NCBI GenBank assembly: GCA_902826715.1
Contig: CADEFX010000005.1
Coordinates: 1-48,176 of the forward strand
DNA length: 48,176 nucleotides
DNA from: an uncultured Hyphomicrobiales bacterium
GTDB taxonomy: Bacteria; Pseudomonadota; Alphaproteobacteria; Rhizobiales; Hyphomicrobiaceae
Direction: 5' to 3'
The notes under the pieces are model-generated. The model was not told the DNA's origin, made no database searches, and saw only the letters and a list, made by a program, of their open reading frames with translations. The number at the start of each line of letters is the position of its first letter. Within the stretch, counting starts at the first letter, position 1. Shown in pieces: positions 16,029 through 25,547 of the stretch. Position numbers and translations under genes: made by a program.

Positions 16029-18956
16029 CTACACGCTGCGACCGGGCTTGCGTTCCGTGTTGAATGCGCGGCCGAAATCCAAAAGCGCCGGCGCAATCGT
16101 CTTGGTCGGCGATGTGAGAGGTTCAAACAGCGGCCAGGTTTCCTGCGCTTCGTCCGGCGCGGCGCGCTCTATCTTGACGCGCAAGTCGTACCACGCTGCC
16201 TGCCCGGTCACGGGATCGGAGTTCGAGTAGCGATAGCCGCCGTCACGAGGCGGGAGCAATTCGCTAATGAGGTGATTGAGCAGGAATCCCTTTTTGGCCT
16301 CGGGCGCATCCTTATCGAGACCCCAGGCGCCCGAGCGTTTGCCGATGGCGTTCCAGGTCCAGATCGTGTCGGCGTTGACACCTTCCATGAGGCGCACCTG
16401 GGCTTTGACACGACCGATGGCCGAAGAGATCCATACCCAGTCGTTGTCAGCGATGCCGAGCTGGGCGCCGCGGCTGCGGGCCATATAGAGATGATTGGCT
16501 GCGTGGATCTGCCTGAGCCACGCATTCTGCGAGCCCCAGGAATGATACATGGCCATCGGCCGCTGGGTAATCGCATGCATGGGAAACGCCGTCTCGTCGA
16601 TAAGGCTGCCCTCGAACGGCGCGTACCAGAACGGCAGCGGATCGAAGAAGCGCTCAATGCGCTGCTTGTGCGACGCGGGCGGTTGCACGGGGCCATGGCC
16701 GCGTGCAGCGAGGCGGAATTTCTGCATCGCCTCGGAATAGAGCTGGAAGATGATCGGCTCCGTATTGCCCACGAAACCCACGGACTTGGCAAACTCCAGA
16801 TACGCCTTGTTGGCGTGCTTCAGGTATTGCGCCTCGCGTGGCAGCCGATGCAAATGGAATGACCCGTTGGCGATGTAGCGCTCGAGCTGCTGCGGATTAG
16901 GCTTGCCCACGCCAAAGCTTTCGCCTTGCTCTCCGCGCCATCCGGCCAGCGGTCCGACGCCGGGCGAGCGCTCGTGGTTGACGATGTAGTCTGCATAGCC
17001 GCCCGGATACCTGGCTGTACCGTCGCCATTCGTGAAGCCCGGCAGTTTTAGCCGCGCGCCGAGATCGATCAGCACGTCCTGGAACGCGCGCACGTCCCGA
17101 TCCGGCTTGACGACCGGATGGCGAATGGCATCGGCCGGCCCGTCGGGCTCGGAAATCGGCCGGTCGAGCAGCGAGATGCAGTCGTAACGCTCGAGATAGG
17201 TGGTGTCGGGCAGGATCAGATCGGCGTACGCCACCATTTCCGAAGAATACGCATCCGAATAAATGATCCTGGGGATCCTGTAGGAGCCGTCGGCGTTGGT
17301 GGCGGTCAGATGCTTGAGTGTCGCGCCGATGTTCATCGACGAGTTCCACGCCATGTTCGCCATGTAGAGGAACAGGACATCTATCGAATACGGATCGCCC
17401 AGGCCCGCGTTGTTGATGGCCATGTGCATGAGGCCATGCGCGGCGATCGGGGCATCCCAGGAGTAGGCCTTGTCGATACGGGTCGGCGTGCCGTCGGGAT
17501 GAATGAGGAGATCTTCAGGACCGCCGGGAAATCCAAGATGCATTCCCGGCAGCGCTGTGTTCGGCTTGATCTGATCCGGCTTCCCGACCGGCTTGTTGGC
17601 GGGCGGCGCAGATTTGGGAAACGGCGCCTTGTAGCGAAACCCGCCCGGAACATCGATCGTGCCGAGCAAAATCTGCAGGATGTGAAGCAGCCTGCACGTG
17701 TGGAAGCCGTTCGAGTGGGCCGATATCCCGCGCATCGCATGCATGGCGACGGGACGTCCGATGACCTCACTGTGGGTGCGGCCGGCCCAATCCGTCCATT
17801 TGATCGGCAGCGTGACGGTTTGCTTGAAGGCCACATCCGCAATCTCAGCAGCAATGCGGCGGATGGTGTCGGCCGTTATGCCGGTTTCCGGCGCGACGCT
17901 TTCAGGCGCGTAAGACATATCGAGATAACGCTCCGCCATGAGGCGGAAGGCGGGAACGGCCTTGCGACCATCGGGCAACGTGAATTCCCCGACCAGCGAC
18001 GGCGCGATATCGACGCGCGACGCTGCGGCCAAGGTCTTGGTGTTTGCGTCCCAGCACAGCGGCTTGCCGTCCGCATCACGCGCAAAAAGCCCATCATCCT
18101 TGGCGCCTGGATCCTGAATGACGAGCCACGGCGCGTTGGTGTAGCGGACGAGGTAGTCGAGGTCGATCTGCTTGGTGCGGAACAGCTCGTGGATCAACGC
18201 GCCGATCAGCAGCCCGTCGGTTCCAGGCTTGATGCCGAGCCATTCATCGGCAATGGCGTTGTAGCCCGTGCGAACGGGGTTGATAGACACGATCTTGGCG
18301 CCGCGTTTCTTAAGCTTTCCGAGCGCGATCTTGATCGGGTTGGAGCCGTGATCCTCGGCGACGCCGAAGAGCAGGAAATATTTCGTGAGGTCCCAGTCGG
18401 GCTCGCCGAACTCCCAGAATGACCCGCCGAACGTGTAGAGTCCCCCCGCGGCCATGTTGACCGAGCAGAAACCGCCATGGGCTGCAAAATTCGGCGTGCC
18501 GAACTGCATCGCCCACCATCCCGTGAGCGACTGCGACTGGTCGCGGCCGCTGAAGAAGGCAAGCTTGCTCGGATCTTTGCTGCGGACTTCGGCAAGCCAT
18601 CCGGTCGCGGTCGAGAGTGCTTCATCCCAACTGATCTCGACGAACTCGCCCGAGCCGCGGGGCCCGACGCGCTTCAGCGGCGCACGCAGCCGCGATGGCG
18701 CATAGTGCTGCATAATCCCGGCCGAGCCTTTGCCGCAGATCACGCCGCGGTTGACCGGGTGTTTGCGGTTGCCGTCGATGTAGCGGATCTTGCCGTCTTT
18801 GAGGTGCACCTGGATTCCGCAGCGGCAGGCACACATGTAGCAGGTGGTCGTCTTGATTTCGTCGGCTGGCGGCACCGACGTCGCGACATGAGGTTCCGAC
18901 GACAGATCGGACTGCACTCCTGGCGATGGCGTCGCGTATCCGGCCTTCTCCTGCAT
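16029..18956 (-). CDS. soeA: SoeA-like molybdopterin oxidoreductase catalytic subunit (sulfite dehydrogenase candidate)
   Basis: A 975-aa member of the DMSO-reductase superfamily binding Mo-bis-MGD and one [4Fe-4S] cluster. Cluster cysteines are Cys39, Cys42, Cys46 (CYMCACRCG) and Cys74 (GVICGKG). Cys164 in HGGFCSVN is the candidate molybdenum ligand. There is no twin-arginine signal, so the enzyme should face the cytoplasm, as known for SoeABC, which oxidises sulfite to sulfate and passes electrons to quinone. Length, lack of a Tat signal and the FeS plus DmsC-type partners favour this over PhsA/PsrA-type reductases, which are exported. The start has a weak ribosome site; no better in-frame start precedes the cysteine motif. 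Confidence 0.85.
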   Translation of the reverse strand: MQEKAGYATPSPGVQSDLSSEPHVATSVPPADEIKTTTCYMCACRCGIQVHLKDGKIRYIDGNRKHPVNRGVICGKGSAGIMQHYAPSRLRAPLKRVGPRGSGEFVEISWDEALSTATGWLAEVRSKDPSKLAFFSGRDQSQSLTGWWAMQFGTPNFAAHGGFCSVNMAAGGLYTFGGSFWEFGEPDWDLTKYFLLFGVAEDHGSNPIKIALGKLKKRGAKIVSINPVRTGYNAIADEWLGIKPGTDGLLIGALIHELFRTKQIDLDYLVRYTNAPWLVIQDPGAKDDGLFARDADGKPLCWDANTKTLAAASRVDIAPSLVGEFTLPDGRKAVPAFRLMAERYLDMSYAPESVAPETGITADTIRRIAAEIADVAFKQTVTLPIKWTDWAGRTHSEVIGRPVAMHAMRGISAHSNGFHTCRLLHILQILLGTIDVPGGFRYKAPFPKSAPPANKPVGKPDQIKPNTALPGMHLGFPGGPEDLLIHPDGTPTRIDKAYSWDAPIAAHGLMHMAINNAGLGDPYSIDVLFLYMANMAWNSSMNIGATLKHLTATNADGSYRIPRIIYSDAYSSEMVAYADLILPDTTYLERYDCISLLDRPISEPDGPADAIRHPVVKPDRDVRAFQDVLIDLGARLKLPGFTNGDGTARYPGGYADYIVNHERSPGVGPLAGWRGEQGESFGVGKPNPQQLERYIANGSFHLHRLPREAQYLKHANKAYLEFAKSVGFVGNTEPIIFQLYSEAMQKFRLAARGHGPVQPPASHKQRIERFFDPLPFWYAPFEGSLIDETAFPMHAITQRPMAMYHSWGSQNAWLRQIHAANHLYMARSRGAQLGIADNDWVWISSAIGRVKAQVRLMEGVNADTIWTWNAIGKRSGAWGLDKDAPEAKKGFLLNHLISELLPPRDGGYRYSNSDPVTGQAAWYDLRVKIERAAPDEAQETWPLFEPLTSPTKTIAPALLDFGRAFNTERKPGRSV

Positions 18957-19349
18957 TGGATTATTTTACGGCCCCATTACTCTTTTGTCGCGTCCCGCCC
19001 GTTTTGCACAATCGCGATCTCATGATCCGTCGATCGGCGCAAACCCTTGCTATCGTATCGGACTGTGGACGTTAGCTTTTACGCCGGCCGATGGCTACCG
19101 TCGCGCACCTTTTTCCACGACACGGGCGCAAACCGGCTACACCGCGCCTGTGCCTTGACGGCTGTCGAAACGCTGCTGTAACTTAATCGAACACATGTTA
19201 GAAAATCGACGAGGCTGCGACGCTGGCGGTGTTTCCGGCTGATCGCCGGTTTGCGGCGCGCGGAATTCGTGCGTGCCGGCACTTGCCCGGCGTCGAGGAG
19301 ACGCCCGCCCGTCTTGTGTGATTAACCCGGAGCCCGCGGAGAAATTCGA
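18957..19349. other. Divergent intergenic region between soeA and the crotonase operon
   Basis: 393 bases without a credible gene; the short ORFs inside it show no family features and no ribosome sites. On the plus strand TTGACG (19155-19160), an 18-base spacer and TAACTT (19179-19184) make a plausible sigma-70 promoter for the rightward genes starting at 19350. No clear promoter for soeA and no strong operator palindrome was recognised. Confidence 0.45.
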
Positions 19350-20159
19350 ATGTCCGATCGCTATGCGCAGTTCACGAAGCTTCAGATCGACTTTCCCGCG
19401 CACCGCGTCTTGCGGATCACTTTCAACCGGCCGGAAGCGCTGAACGCGATCGATGCCGAGACGCACAAGCAACTCACCTACATCTGGCGCACGATCGATG
19501 AGGATCGCGACGTCAACGCGGTGATCATCACTGGTGCAGGCAAGGCCTTTTCAGCGGGAGGTGATCTGCGCATGGCGCAGAAGATGCTGACCGATCACGA
19601 AACGCGTATCGCCGAATGGAAGCACGCGAAGGATCTCGTCTACAACGTCATCAATTGCAGCAAGCCCATCGTGTCGGCCCTGAACGGGGTTGCTGTCGGT
19701 GCTGGCCTCGTGGTCGGCATTCTGGCTGATGTGTCCATTGCCGCAAAGTCGGCTCGAATCATCGACGGGCATACGCGACTTGGCGTTGCAGCTGGAGATG
19801 CGGCCGCCATCATCTGGCCTCTGCTCTGCGGCATGGCCAAAGCCAAATACTATCTTCTGACGTGCCGGCCCATCAACGGCGAGGAAGCCGAGCGGATCGG
19901 TCTCGTATCGTTGTGCGTGGATGACGACAAGCTTCAGGAGACGGCGCTGGAGGTGGCGCAGGAGCTGGCGTCGGGAGCGCAAAGCGCGATCCGCTGGACG
20001 AAATATGCGCTCAACAACTGGCTTCGGATGGCTGGCCCGATCTTCGACACGTCAACAGCATTGGAGTTCATGGGCTTTGCCACACCGGATGCGATCGAGG
20101 GCGTGAACTCGCATCTGGAGAAACGCAAGCCGAAGTTCCCCGACAGCAGCCCTCTCTAG
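19350..20159 (+). CDS. Crotonase (enoyl-CoA hydratase/isomerase) family protein lacking catalytic glutamates
   Basis: A 269-aa crotonase-fold protein. The oxyanion-hole segment FSAGGDL is near residue 68 and the second half-site is GVAVGAGL. Aligned without gaps to mitochondrial enoyl-CoA hydratase, the positions of Glu144 and Glu164 are a valine (GLVVGILAD) and a histidine (DGHTRLG). Classical hydration is therefore unlikely, and an isomerase, hydrolase or lyase role on a CoA thioester is possible. The His-for-Glu pattern with WPLL and G-AKAKYYLL is shared with the paralogue at 39661-40470, which has the same length. First gene of a run with a CoA ligase, an MBL hydrolase and an SDR. Confidence 0.9.
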   Translation: MSDRYAQFTKLQIDFPAHRVLRITFNRPEALNAIDAETHKQLTYIWRTIDEDRDVNAVIITGAGKAFSAGGDLRMAQKMLTDHETRIAEWKHAKDLVYNVINCSKPIVSALNGVAVGAGLVVGILADVSIAAKSARIIDGHTRLGVAAGDAAAIIWPLLCGMAKAKYYLLTCRPINGEEAERIGLVSLCVDDDKLQETALEVAQELASGAQSAIRWTKYALNNWLRMAGPIFDTSTALEFMGFATPDAIEGVNSHLEKRKPKFPDSSPL

Positions 20160-20178
20160 CGCTGGACAAGAAACCGTC

Positions 20179-21624
20179 ATGCTCGAGGATATTCCAAAGT
20201 CGCGGTTGCCGATCTATCGCCGCGCCATCGATTGGGACTGGTTCGACCGCGAGTATCCCGCACCAGACGTGTTTGCGGAGACGATCTTCAAATGGCCCTA
20301 CGAGCGCGTCCGCGCCCTGCAGAACAAGCGCTTTCTGGCGATGATGGAGGTCGCCTGGCAAAACGGCTTCTATCAGAAGCTGTGGGGCGACAAGGGCATC
20401 GAGCCGGGCGATATCAAGTCCATCGACGACCTGGGCAAACTACCCACCTTCAACTCCGACGACATCAAGGACAGCCAGAAGGATGGCCCGCCCTTCGGCG
20501 CAATAGCCGGCATCGAGCGCAGCGCCGAGCTGCAGCGTCAGCCGTTGAAGCTGCAGACCAGCGGCGGCACCACGGGCAAGGCGCGTCCCACGCTCTACGG
20601 CGTGGTCGAATGGGAGATGAACGGTCTGCAGATTGCCCGCAGCCACTATCTGCAGGGCGCGCGGCCGGGAGACGTCATGCAGATTCCGGCGACGTGCTCG
20701 CTCGCCAATCTCGCTTGGTCGCACTATCACGCAGCGCACTACTATCTCTCCGTGATGCCGCTGACGACCGGGAGCGGTGTCGTGACGCCGAGCGCCAAGC
20801 AGGTCGAGATCGCGTTCGACTACGGGACGAACATTTTCGTGTCGTTCCCGGAATATCTGACGACGCTCGCCGCCGAGGCGCGCAAGGGGATGGGCCGCGA
20901 CCCGCGCGAACTCGGTCTGAAGTACATCACGACGTACCTCGGGCCCGACATGGAAGGCACGTTGCGCCGGGATCTGGAGCAGCTCTTCGGTTGCCCCGTC
21001 TACGATAACTATGGCACCCATGAAATCTCACATGCCGCGTTCGAAGCCGAGGACAAGAACGGCATGTATTTCATGGAGGATTGTATCCACATCGAGCTGA
21101 CGGACACGGAGACCGGTGCGCCCGTAGCCGCTGGCCAGCCCGGTAACATGGTCGCCACGTCGCTCTATCGTCACGTCCTGCCGCTGATCCGCTTCAACCT
21201 GCGCGACCTGGCAAGCATGTTACCGCATGAGAAGACCGCGCTCGGCAGCGAGTTCCGGCGCATGGGTCACTTCCTGGGCCGCAGCGACAGCATGGTCAAA
21301 ATTCGGGGCACCAATGTCTACCCGATGGCCTGCCTCGCCGCGATCAAGAGCGATCCCCGCACCACCGGCGAGTGGATCGTCATTGCCGATCGTCACGTGC
21401 GCGATAGCGTCATCCGCGACGAGCTGACTGTCCAGGTCGAAGTGCGCTCTGATGCCGGCGGAACCGGCGGCCTCAAGGAAACACTTGAAAAGCGCCTCTT
21501 GGCAGATCTCGGCCTCAAGGTCGCCGTAGAGCTTGTCGATGAAGGCGCCCTTCGCGAAGCTGCCAATCTCGGCCGTGAAGGCAAGCCGCGACGGCTGCTC
21601 GATCGCCGCCACGAAAAGAAATGA
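20179..21624 (+). CDS. PaaK-like phenylacetate-CoA ligase family protein
   Basis: A 481-aa AMP-forming ligase of the phenylacetate-CoA ligase family, which activates aryl or related acids to CoA thioesters. The nucleotide-binding loop QTSGGTTGKARPT is near residue 130. The adenylate-binding YDNYGTHE segment is near residue 275, the hinge is near GRSDSMVKIRGTNVYP (about residues 370-386), and the C-terminal GREGKPRRLL carries the candidate catalytic lysine. It lies 19 bases after the crotonase gene and about 50 bases before the MBL gene, so it is probably cotranscribed. The acid substrate is not identifiable from sequence. Confidence 0.9.
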   Translation: MLEDIPKSRLPIYRRAIDWDWFDREYPAPDVFAETIFKWPYERVRALQNKRFLAMMEVAWQNGFYQKLWGDKGIEPGDIKSIDDLGKLPTFNSDDIKDSQKDGPPFGAIAGIERSAELQRQPLKLQTSGGTTGKARPTLYGVVEWEMNGLQIARSHYLQGARPGDVMQIPATCSLANLAWSHYHAAHYYLSVMPLTTGSGVVTPSAKQVEIAFDYGTNIFVSFPEYLTTLAAEARKGMGRDPRELGLKYITTYLGPDMEGTLRRDLEQLFGCPVYDNYGTHEISHAAFEAEDKNGMYFMEDCIHIELTDTETGAPVAAGQPGNMVATSLYRHVLPLIRFNLRDLASMLPHEKTALGSEFRRMGHFLGRSDSMVKIRGTNVYPMACLAAIKSDPRTTGEWIVIADRHVRDSVIRDELTVQVEVRSDAGGTGGLKETLEKRLLADLGLKVAVELVDEGALREAANLGREGKPRRLLDRRHEKK

Positions 21625-21674
21625 TCTGGGAGGATCTGCAACACATGTTGGCCCAGGCTTTCGTGGATTAGGGA

Positions 21675-22730
21675 ATGACAGACACTATTCAATCACCGCA
21701 GCAGGCGCTCTCCTATCCGTTCCCGGCTCCGCCTGAGCTGGGCACTTTCATTGAAGTGGCGCCAGGCATCCTCTGGGCCCGCATCCCTCTCCCGTTCCGT
21801 TTGAATCACGTGAACGTTTATGCCATCGAGGACGGCGACGGCTGGGCCATCATCGACACCGGCCTCGATTATGCCGACGCGCGCGCGACATGGGATGCCT
21901 TGCTTGCCGGACCGCTCTCAGGGCGGCGCCTCACCCGGGTGATTGTGACGCACTTCCATCCCGACCACATCGGCCTCGCCGGTTGGCTGTGCGCACGGTT
22001 CAACGTGCCGATGCTTACCACGCAGACGGCATACCTTGGTTGTCTGAATGTAGCCTTGCGCCCCGGCAACCTTCTTGCGGAGCCGTATCGCGGCTTCTAC
22101 CTGACCAATGGTTTCGACGTGCAGACGATGGAGAAGATCAGCACGGAGGGCCATGACTACATGTGGAAGGTTGCCCCGCTGCCGCCGACGTTCTCACGCG
22201 TCGTGGCGGGCGACGTCCTCGACATCGGCGGACGCTCGTTTGCAGTGCTTACCGCAGAAGGGCATGCCGCCGAGCAGCTCATGCTCCAATGCACGTCGGA
22301 AAAGCTGTTCTTTCCGGCCGACGAAGTGTTGGCCAAGATCACACCCAATGTCAGTGTGTGGCCGGTCGACCCGGACGGCGATCCTCTCGGCCTGTATCTC
22401 AGGTCATTGAATGCGATCAAGCAGACCATCCCGGAGGATGTGCTCGTCGTGCCGGGGCATCAGCTTCCATTCTATGGACTGCATAAGCGGTGCGATGAAC
22501 TGGCGCTCCACCACGAGATGCGCTGTTCGCTCATCGCCGACGCCTGCCGTAAGACCCCACGCACGGCGGCGGAGCTCGTTCCCGTGCTATTCCACCACAT
22601 CCAGCTCGATGCGCATCAGATGGGCTTTGCCTTCAGCGAGGTCATGGCCCACGTCAACTACATGATCCGCTGTGACGAGCTTGAGCGGGCAACGATGCAG
22701 GACGGCATCCACCGGCTCGTGACCAAGTAG
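21675..22730 (+). CDS. MBL-fold metallo-hydrolase
   Basis: A 351-aa metallo-beta-lactamase-fold hydrolase with the zinc motif HFHPDH (His93, His95, Asp97, His98), a further histidine in EGHAAEQ, the bridging aspartate in FPADEVL and the last histidine in PGHQLPF. These provide a complete dinuclear site. Members near CoA ligases often hydrolyse thioesters or lactones, but nothing here fixes the substrate. About 100 residues after the last metal ligand form an alpha-helical tail (KRCDELALHHEMR onward), as in the glyoxalase II/LACTB2-type subgroup. It sits between the CoA ligase and the SDR in the same rightward run. Confidence 0.9.
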   Translation: MTDTIQSPQQALSYPFPAPPELGTFIEVAPGILWARIPLPFRLNHVNVYAIEDGDGWAIIDTGLDYADARATWDALLAGPLSGRRLTRVIVTHFHPDHIGLAGWLCARFNVPMLTTQTAYLGCLNVALRPGNLLAEPYRGFYLTNGFDVQTMEKISTEGHDYMWKVAPLPPTFSRVVAGDVLDIGGRSFAVLTAEGHAAEQLMLQCTSEKLFFPADEVLAKITPNVSVWPVDPDGDPLGLYLRSLNAIKQTIPEDVLVVPGHQLPFYGLHKRCDELALHHEMRCSLIADACRKTPRTAAELVPVLFHHIQLDAHQMGFAFSEVMAHVNYMIRCDELERATMQDGIHRLVTK

Positions 22731-22765
22731 CCGGCGGAAACAACACAATCGGAGGAGACTGACCC

Positions 22766-23533
22766 ATGGGACGGCTGCAAGGAAAGGTCGCATTCATCAC
22801 TGGCGGCGGCGGCGGCATCGGCCGCGCCACGGCAGAGCGATTTGCGGAGGAGGGTGCGAAGGTCGTCGTTGCCGAAATCAACGCCGAGGCGGGCGCCGCT
22901 GCCGCCGAGTCAGCCAAGAAAATGGCTGCGAACTCGGGTGGCGACGCCCATTTCATCAAGTGCGATGTCACCGACCGCGCCAGCGTGCAGTCTGCCATCG
23001 CTGAGACGGTGAGGCGTTACGGCCCGCTCACGATCCTGCACAACAATGCCGGCGGCTCCACAGCCAACGACGGTCCGGTGACGGAGGCGCCGGAGGAGGA
23101 ATTCTGGCGCGCCATCAAGCTCGATCTCTACGGCACATTCCTGTGCTCGCAGATCGGCGTCCCGGAGATCATCAAGGCCGGTGGCGGCTCGGTCATCAAC
23201 ATGTCCTCGATGGTCGCCCTGATGGCGCTGCCCGGCCGCGATTGCTATACGGCCGCCAAGGGCGGCATATCAGCTCTGACGCGCTCGATGGCCGTCGAAT
23301 ATGCGCCGCATAAGGTTCGCGTGAATGCTATCGCGCCGTCGGTGACGATGACCGATCGCGTCAAAGCGCTGATACCCGGCAACGCAAGCCTGCAGAAGTT
23401 GGAGGCCAGTCATCTCTTGGGAATGGCATATCCCATCCACATCGCGCAGATGGCAGTCTATCTCGGCTCCGATGAGTCGGAAATCACGACAGGCCAGATC
23501 ATCTCTGTCGACAGCGGCGTGACGATCGCCTAG
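22766..23533 (+). CDS. SDR family oxidoreductase
   Basis: A 255-aa classical short-chain dehydrogenase/reductase. The cofactor motif TGGGGGIG is at residues 12-19, NNAG near 93, the catalytic serine is in NMSSMVAL and the catalytic YTAAK lies 13 residues after it. The C-terminal TTGQIISVDSG is typical. The substrate would be a hydroxy or keto group, possibly on a CoA ester given the neighbours. GGAGGAG lies about 8 bases before the ATG. Last gene of the rightward run; the acyl-CoA synthetase gene next door is convergent, 19 bases away. Confidence 0.93.
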   Translation: MGRLQGKVAFITGGGGGIGRATAERFAEEGAKVVVAEINAEAGAAAAESAKKMAANSGGDAHFIKCDVTDRASVQSAIAETVRRYGPLTILHNNAGGSTANDGPVTEAPEEEFWRAIKLDLYGTFLCSQIGVPEIIKAGGGSVINMSSMVALMALPGRDCYTAAKGGISALTRSMAVEYAPHKVRVNAIAPSVTMTDRVKALIPGNASLQKLEASHLLGMAYPIHIAQMAVYLGSDESEITTGQIISVDSGVTIA

Positions 23534-23552
23534 GGCCTCGCTAAGCCCAGCG

Positions 23553-25511
23553 TTAGACCTTCGCTTTTAGTTCGTCGAACGCTTCCGGATTGACGAGGGC
23601 GGACAGGTCACCCGCCGGTTCGCCCGTTAGCGCGGAGCGGATCAGCCGCCGCATGGTCTTCATGTTGCGTGTCTTGGGCAGTTCGCTCACGAACAGCGTG
23701 CGCGCAGGACGGAACGGGGTTCCGTGTCCGGCGACGATGGCCCGGGCAAGCTCATCAGCGAGCAAGGCAAGGTCTTTCTCGTTTGCTTGCGGGACGACAG
23801 CGATTGCGACCGCCGAGCCTGAGCTGGGGTGCGGCACGCCCACCACGGCGGCATCCGCAACCCGGCCGGTCGCCATCAAGACCGACTCGATCTCCGCCGG
23901 CCCGGTGCGCTTGCCGCCGATCTTCAGCGTGTCATCTGAGCGTCCGTGGATATACCAGGCGCCGTCGGCATCGCGGGAAGCCCAATCGCCGTGCACCCAC
24001 ACGCCTGGAATGCGCTCCCAATATTCCATGTATCGCTCGGGCGATTTCCAGATGCCGCGCGTGAGCCCAATGCACGGCTTGGTCATGACCAACTCGCCCA
24101 TCACGCCGACGGGGACGGGCATGCCGTTCTCGTCCAGGATGTCGGTGCCGCATCCGGGGACCGGCCCCGTGAAGCTGCCCGGTTTGAGTGGATAAAGGAA
24201 ATTGGTGACGACGAGGCCTCCCGCCATCTCGGTGCCGCCCGAATAATTCATCAGCGGCGCGCGCTTCCCGCAGACCTTCTCGAACACCCAGAACCAGGAT
24301 GTGTCGTCCCACGGCTCGCCGGTCGATGCCGCCATGCGCACGGTGGACAGATCGAACTTGGTGGGAATGTCCTCGCCATGGCGCATCAGCACGCGGGCCA
24401 GCGTTGGGCCGAGGCCGAGGAATGTGATGTTGTATTTCTCGACCAGCTTCCACAAACGATCGGGCCCTGGATAGTCGGGTGCGCCTTCGGCCATGACCAC
24501 GGTCGCTCCGGCCAGGGCGCAGGAGATGATCTGCATGGGGCCGATGAGCCAACCCATGTCCGTCATCCAGACCATGCGGTCGCTTTCCTTCAGGTCGAGG
24601 CAGAGCTGAAAATCCTCGAAAATCTTGATCGGCAAGCTGATGTGCGTGTGCACCGTTCCCTTGGGCTTGCCGGTGGTGCCGGACGTGTAGACGAGCATAC
24701 ATGGAGTATCGGCCGGCAGTTCCTCAGCCACGGAAAGCGGCGCTTCCCCTTCCACCAGGTCGTCGAGAGCGTGGTCGCGCCCGGTCACAAGTTCGGGCGT
24801 TTCGCCGAACCGCGAGATCACCAGGACGCTTTTGACCGTTGGCACCTTGGTCAGCGCCTCGTCCATGATCGGCTTCATGGCGATGCGCCGCCCGCGGCGA
24901 TAGCAGCCGTCGACCGTGATGACGGCTTTCGCATCGCCGTCGTTCAGCCGGGTACTGATGGCATCGGCGCCAAAGCCCGAAAACAGCGGCATGATGATCG
25001 CGCCGATGCGCGCGACGGCGAGAACAGCCGATGCAGCTTCCGGCATCAGCGGCATGTAAAGGCCGACGACATCGCCGCGCCCGATGCCGAGCGTCTTGAG
25101 GGCAGCAACGATGCGATCGGTTTCGCGTACCAGGTCGTCGTAGGTCCAGGTCCGTTCCTGTCCGTCCTCGCCTTGCCAGACGAGGAATGTCTTGGCGCCG
25201 CGGCCTTCCTCGATATTCCGTTCCAGGCAACTCAACGTGTAGTTCGTGGTCGCGCCGATACACCATTTGGCAAACGGGAGACCATCGGAGAGATCGAGCA
25301 CCTGGGAGTAAGGCTTCATGAAACGGAAGCCCGAATGCCGGATCAGCGCGTCCCAGAACCAATCGGGATCGGCGTCTACGCGCTTAGCCAGATCCTCGTA
25401 GCTGCCCGTATTCGAAGCCCGCAGAAATTTGACCCAGTTGGAGTTGCGCTTGATATCCTCGTCCGGAAACCAAACGTAGTCGGCGTGACGGGGCTGGTCT
25501 TCAGCGCTCAC
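23553..25511 (-). CDS. Acyl-CoA synthetase (acetyl/acetoacetyl-CoA synthetase-like, AMP-binding)
   Basis: A 652-aa adenylate-forming enzyme with an N-terminal ACAS extension. The phosphate loop YTSGTTGKPKGTVHTH, the NYSGGTE adenine-site motif, GRSDDTLKIGGKRTGPAEIE at the domain hinge and the lysine in LPKTRNMKTMRR make it complete. It joins a carboxylic acid to CoA with ATP cleavage to AMP. The acid is unknown; length and N-terminus are like acetyl-CoA and acetoacetyl-CoA synthetases. The start is GTG, supported by AGGAGG 7 bases upstream. Last gene of the leftward operon that begins with the Liv transporter, so it may activate the imported compound. Confidence 0.92.
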   Translation of the reverse strand: MSAEDQPRHADYVWFPDEDIKRNSNWVKFLRASNTGSYEDLAKRVDADPDWFWDALIRHSGFRFMKPYSQVLDLSDGLPFAKWCIGATTNYTLSCLERNIEEGRGAKTFLVWQGEDGQERTWTYDDLVRETDRIVAALKTLGIGRGDVVGLYMPLMPEAASAVLAVARIGAIIMPLFSGFGADAISTRLNDGDAKAVITVDGCYRRGRRIAMKPIMDEALTKVPTVKSVLVISRFGETPELVTGRDHALDDLVEGEAPLSVAEELPADTPCMLVYTSGTTGKPKGTVHTHISLPIKIFEDFQLCLDLKESDRMVWMTDMGWLIGPMQIISCALAGATVVMAEGAPDYPGPDRLWKLVEKYNITFLGLGPTLARVLMRHGEDIPTKFDLSTVRMAASTGEPWDDTSWFWVFEKVCGKRAPLMNYSGGTEMAGGLVVTNFLYPLKPGSFTGPVPGCGTDILDENGMPVPVGVMGELVMTKPCIGLTRGIWKSPERYMEYWERIPGVWVHGDWASRDADGAWYIHGRSDDTLKIGGKRTGPAEIESVLMATGRVADAAVVGVPHPSSGSAVAIAVVPQANEKDLALLADELARAIVAGHGTPFRPARTLFVSELPKTRNMKTMRRLIRSALTGEPAGDLSALVNPEAFDELKAKV

Positions 25512-25547
25512 GAGAGTCCTCCTCGGCCGCTTGACGGCTGCCTTGCC

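Noticed and set aside
17118..18422. A 434-aa open frame on the plus strand inside soeA
   Set aside because: Antisense to the molybdopterin subunit; no family features or ribosome site.
23534..23552. Short inverted repeat between the convergent SDR and acyl-CoA synthetase genes as a terminator
   Set aside because: The arms are only about 4 bp and there is no T-run; not distinguishable from chance.
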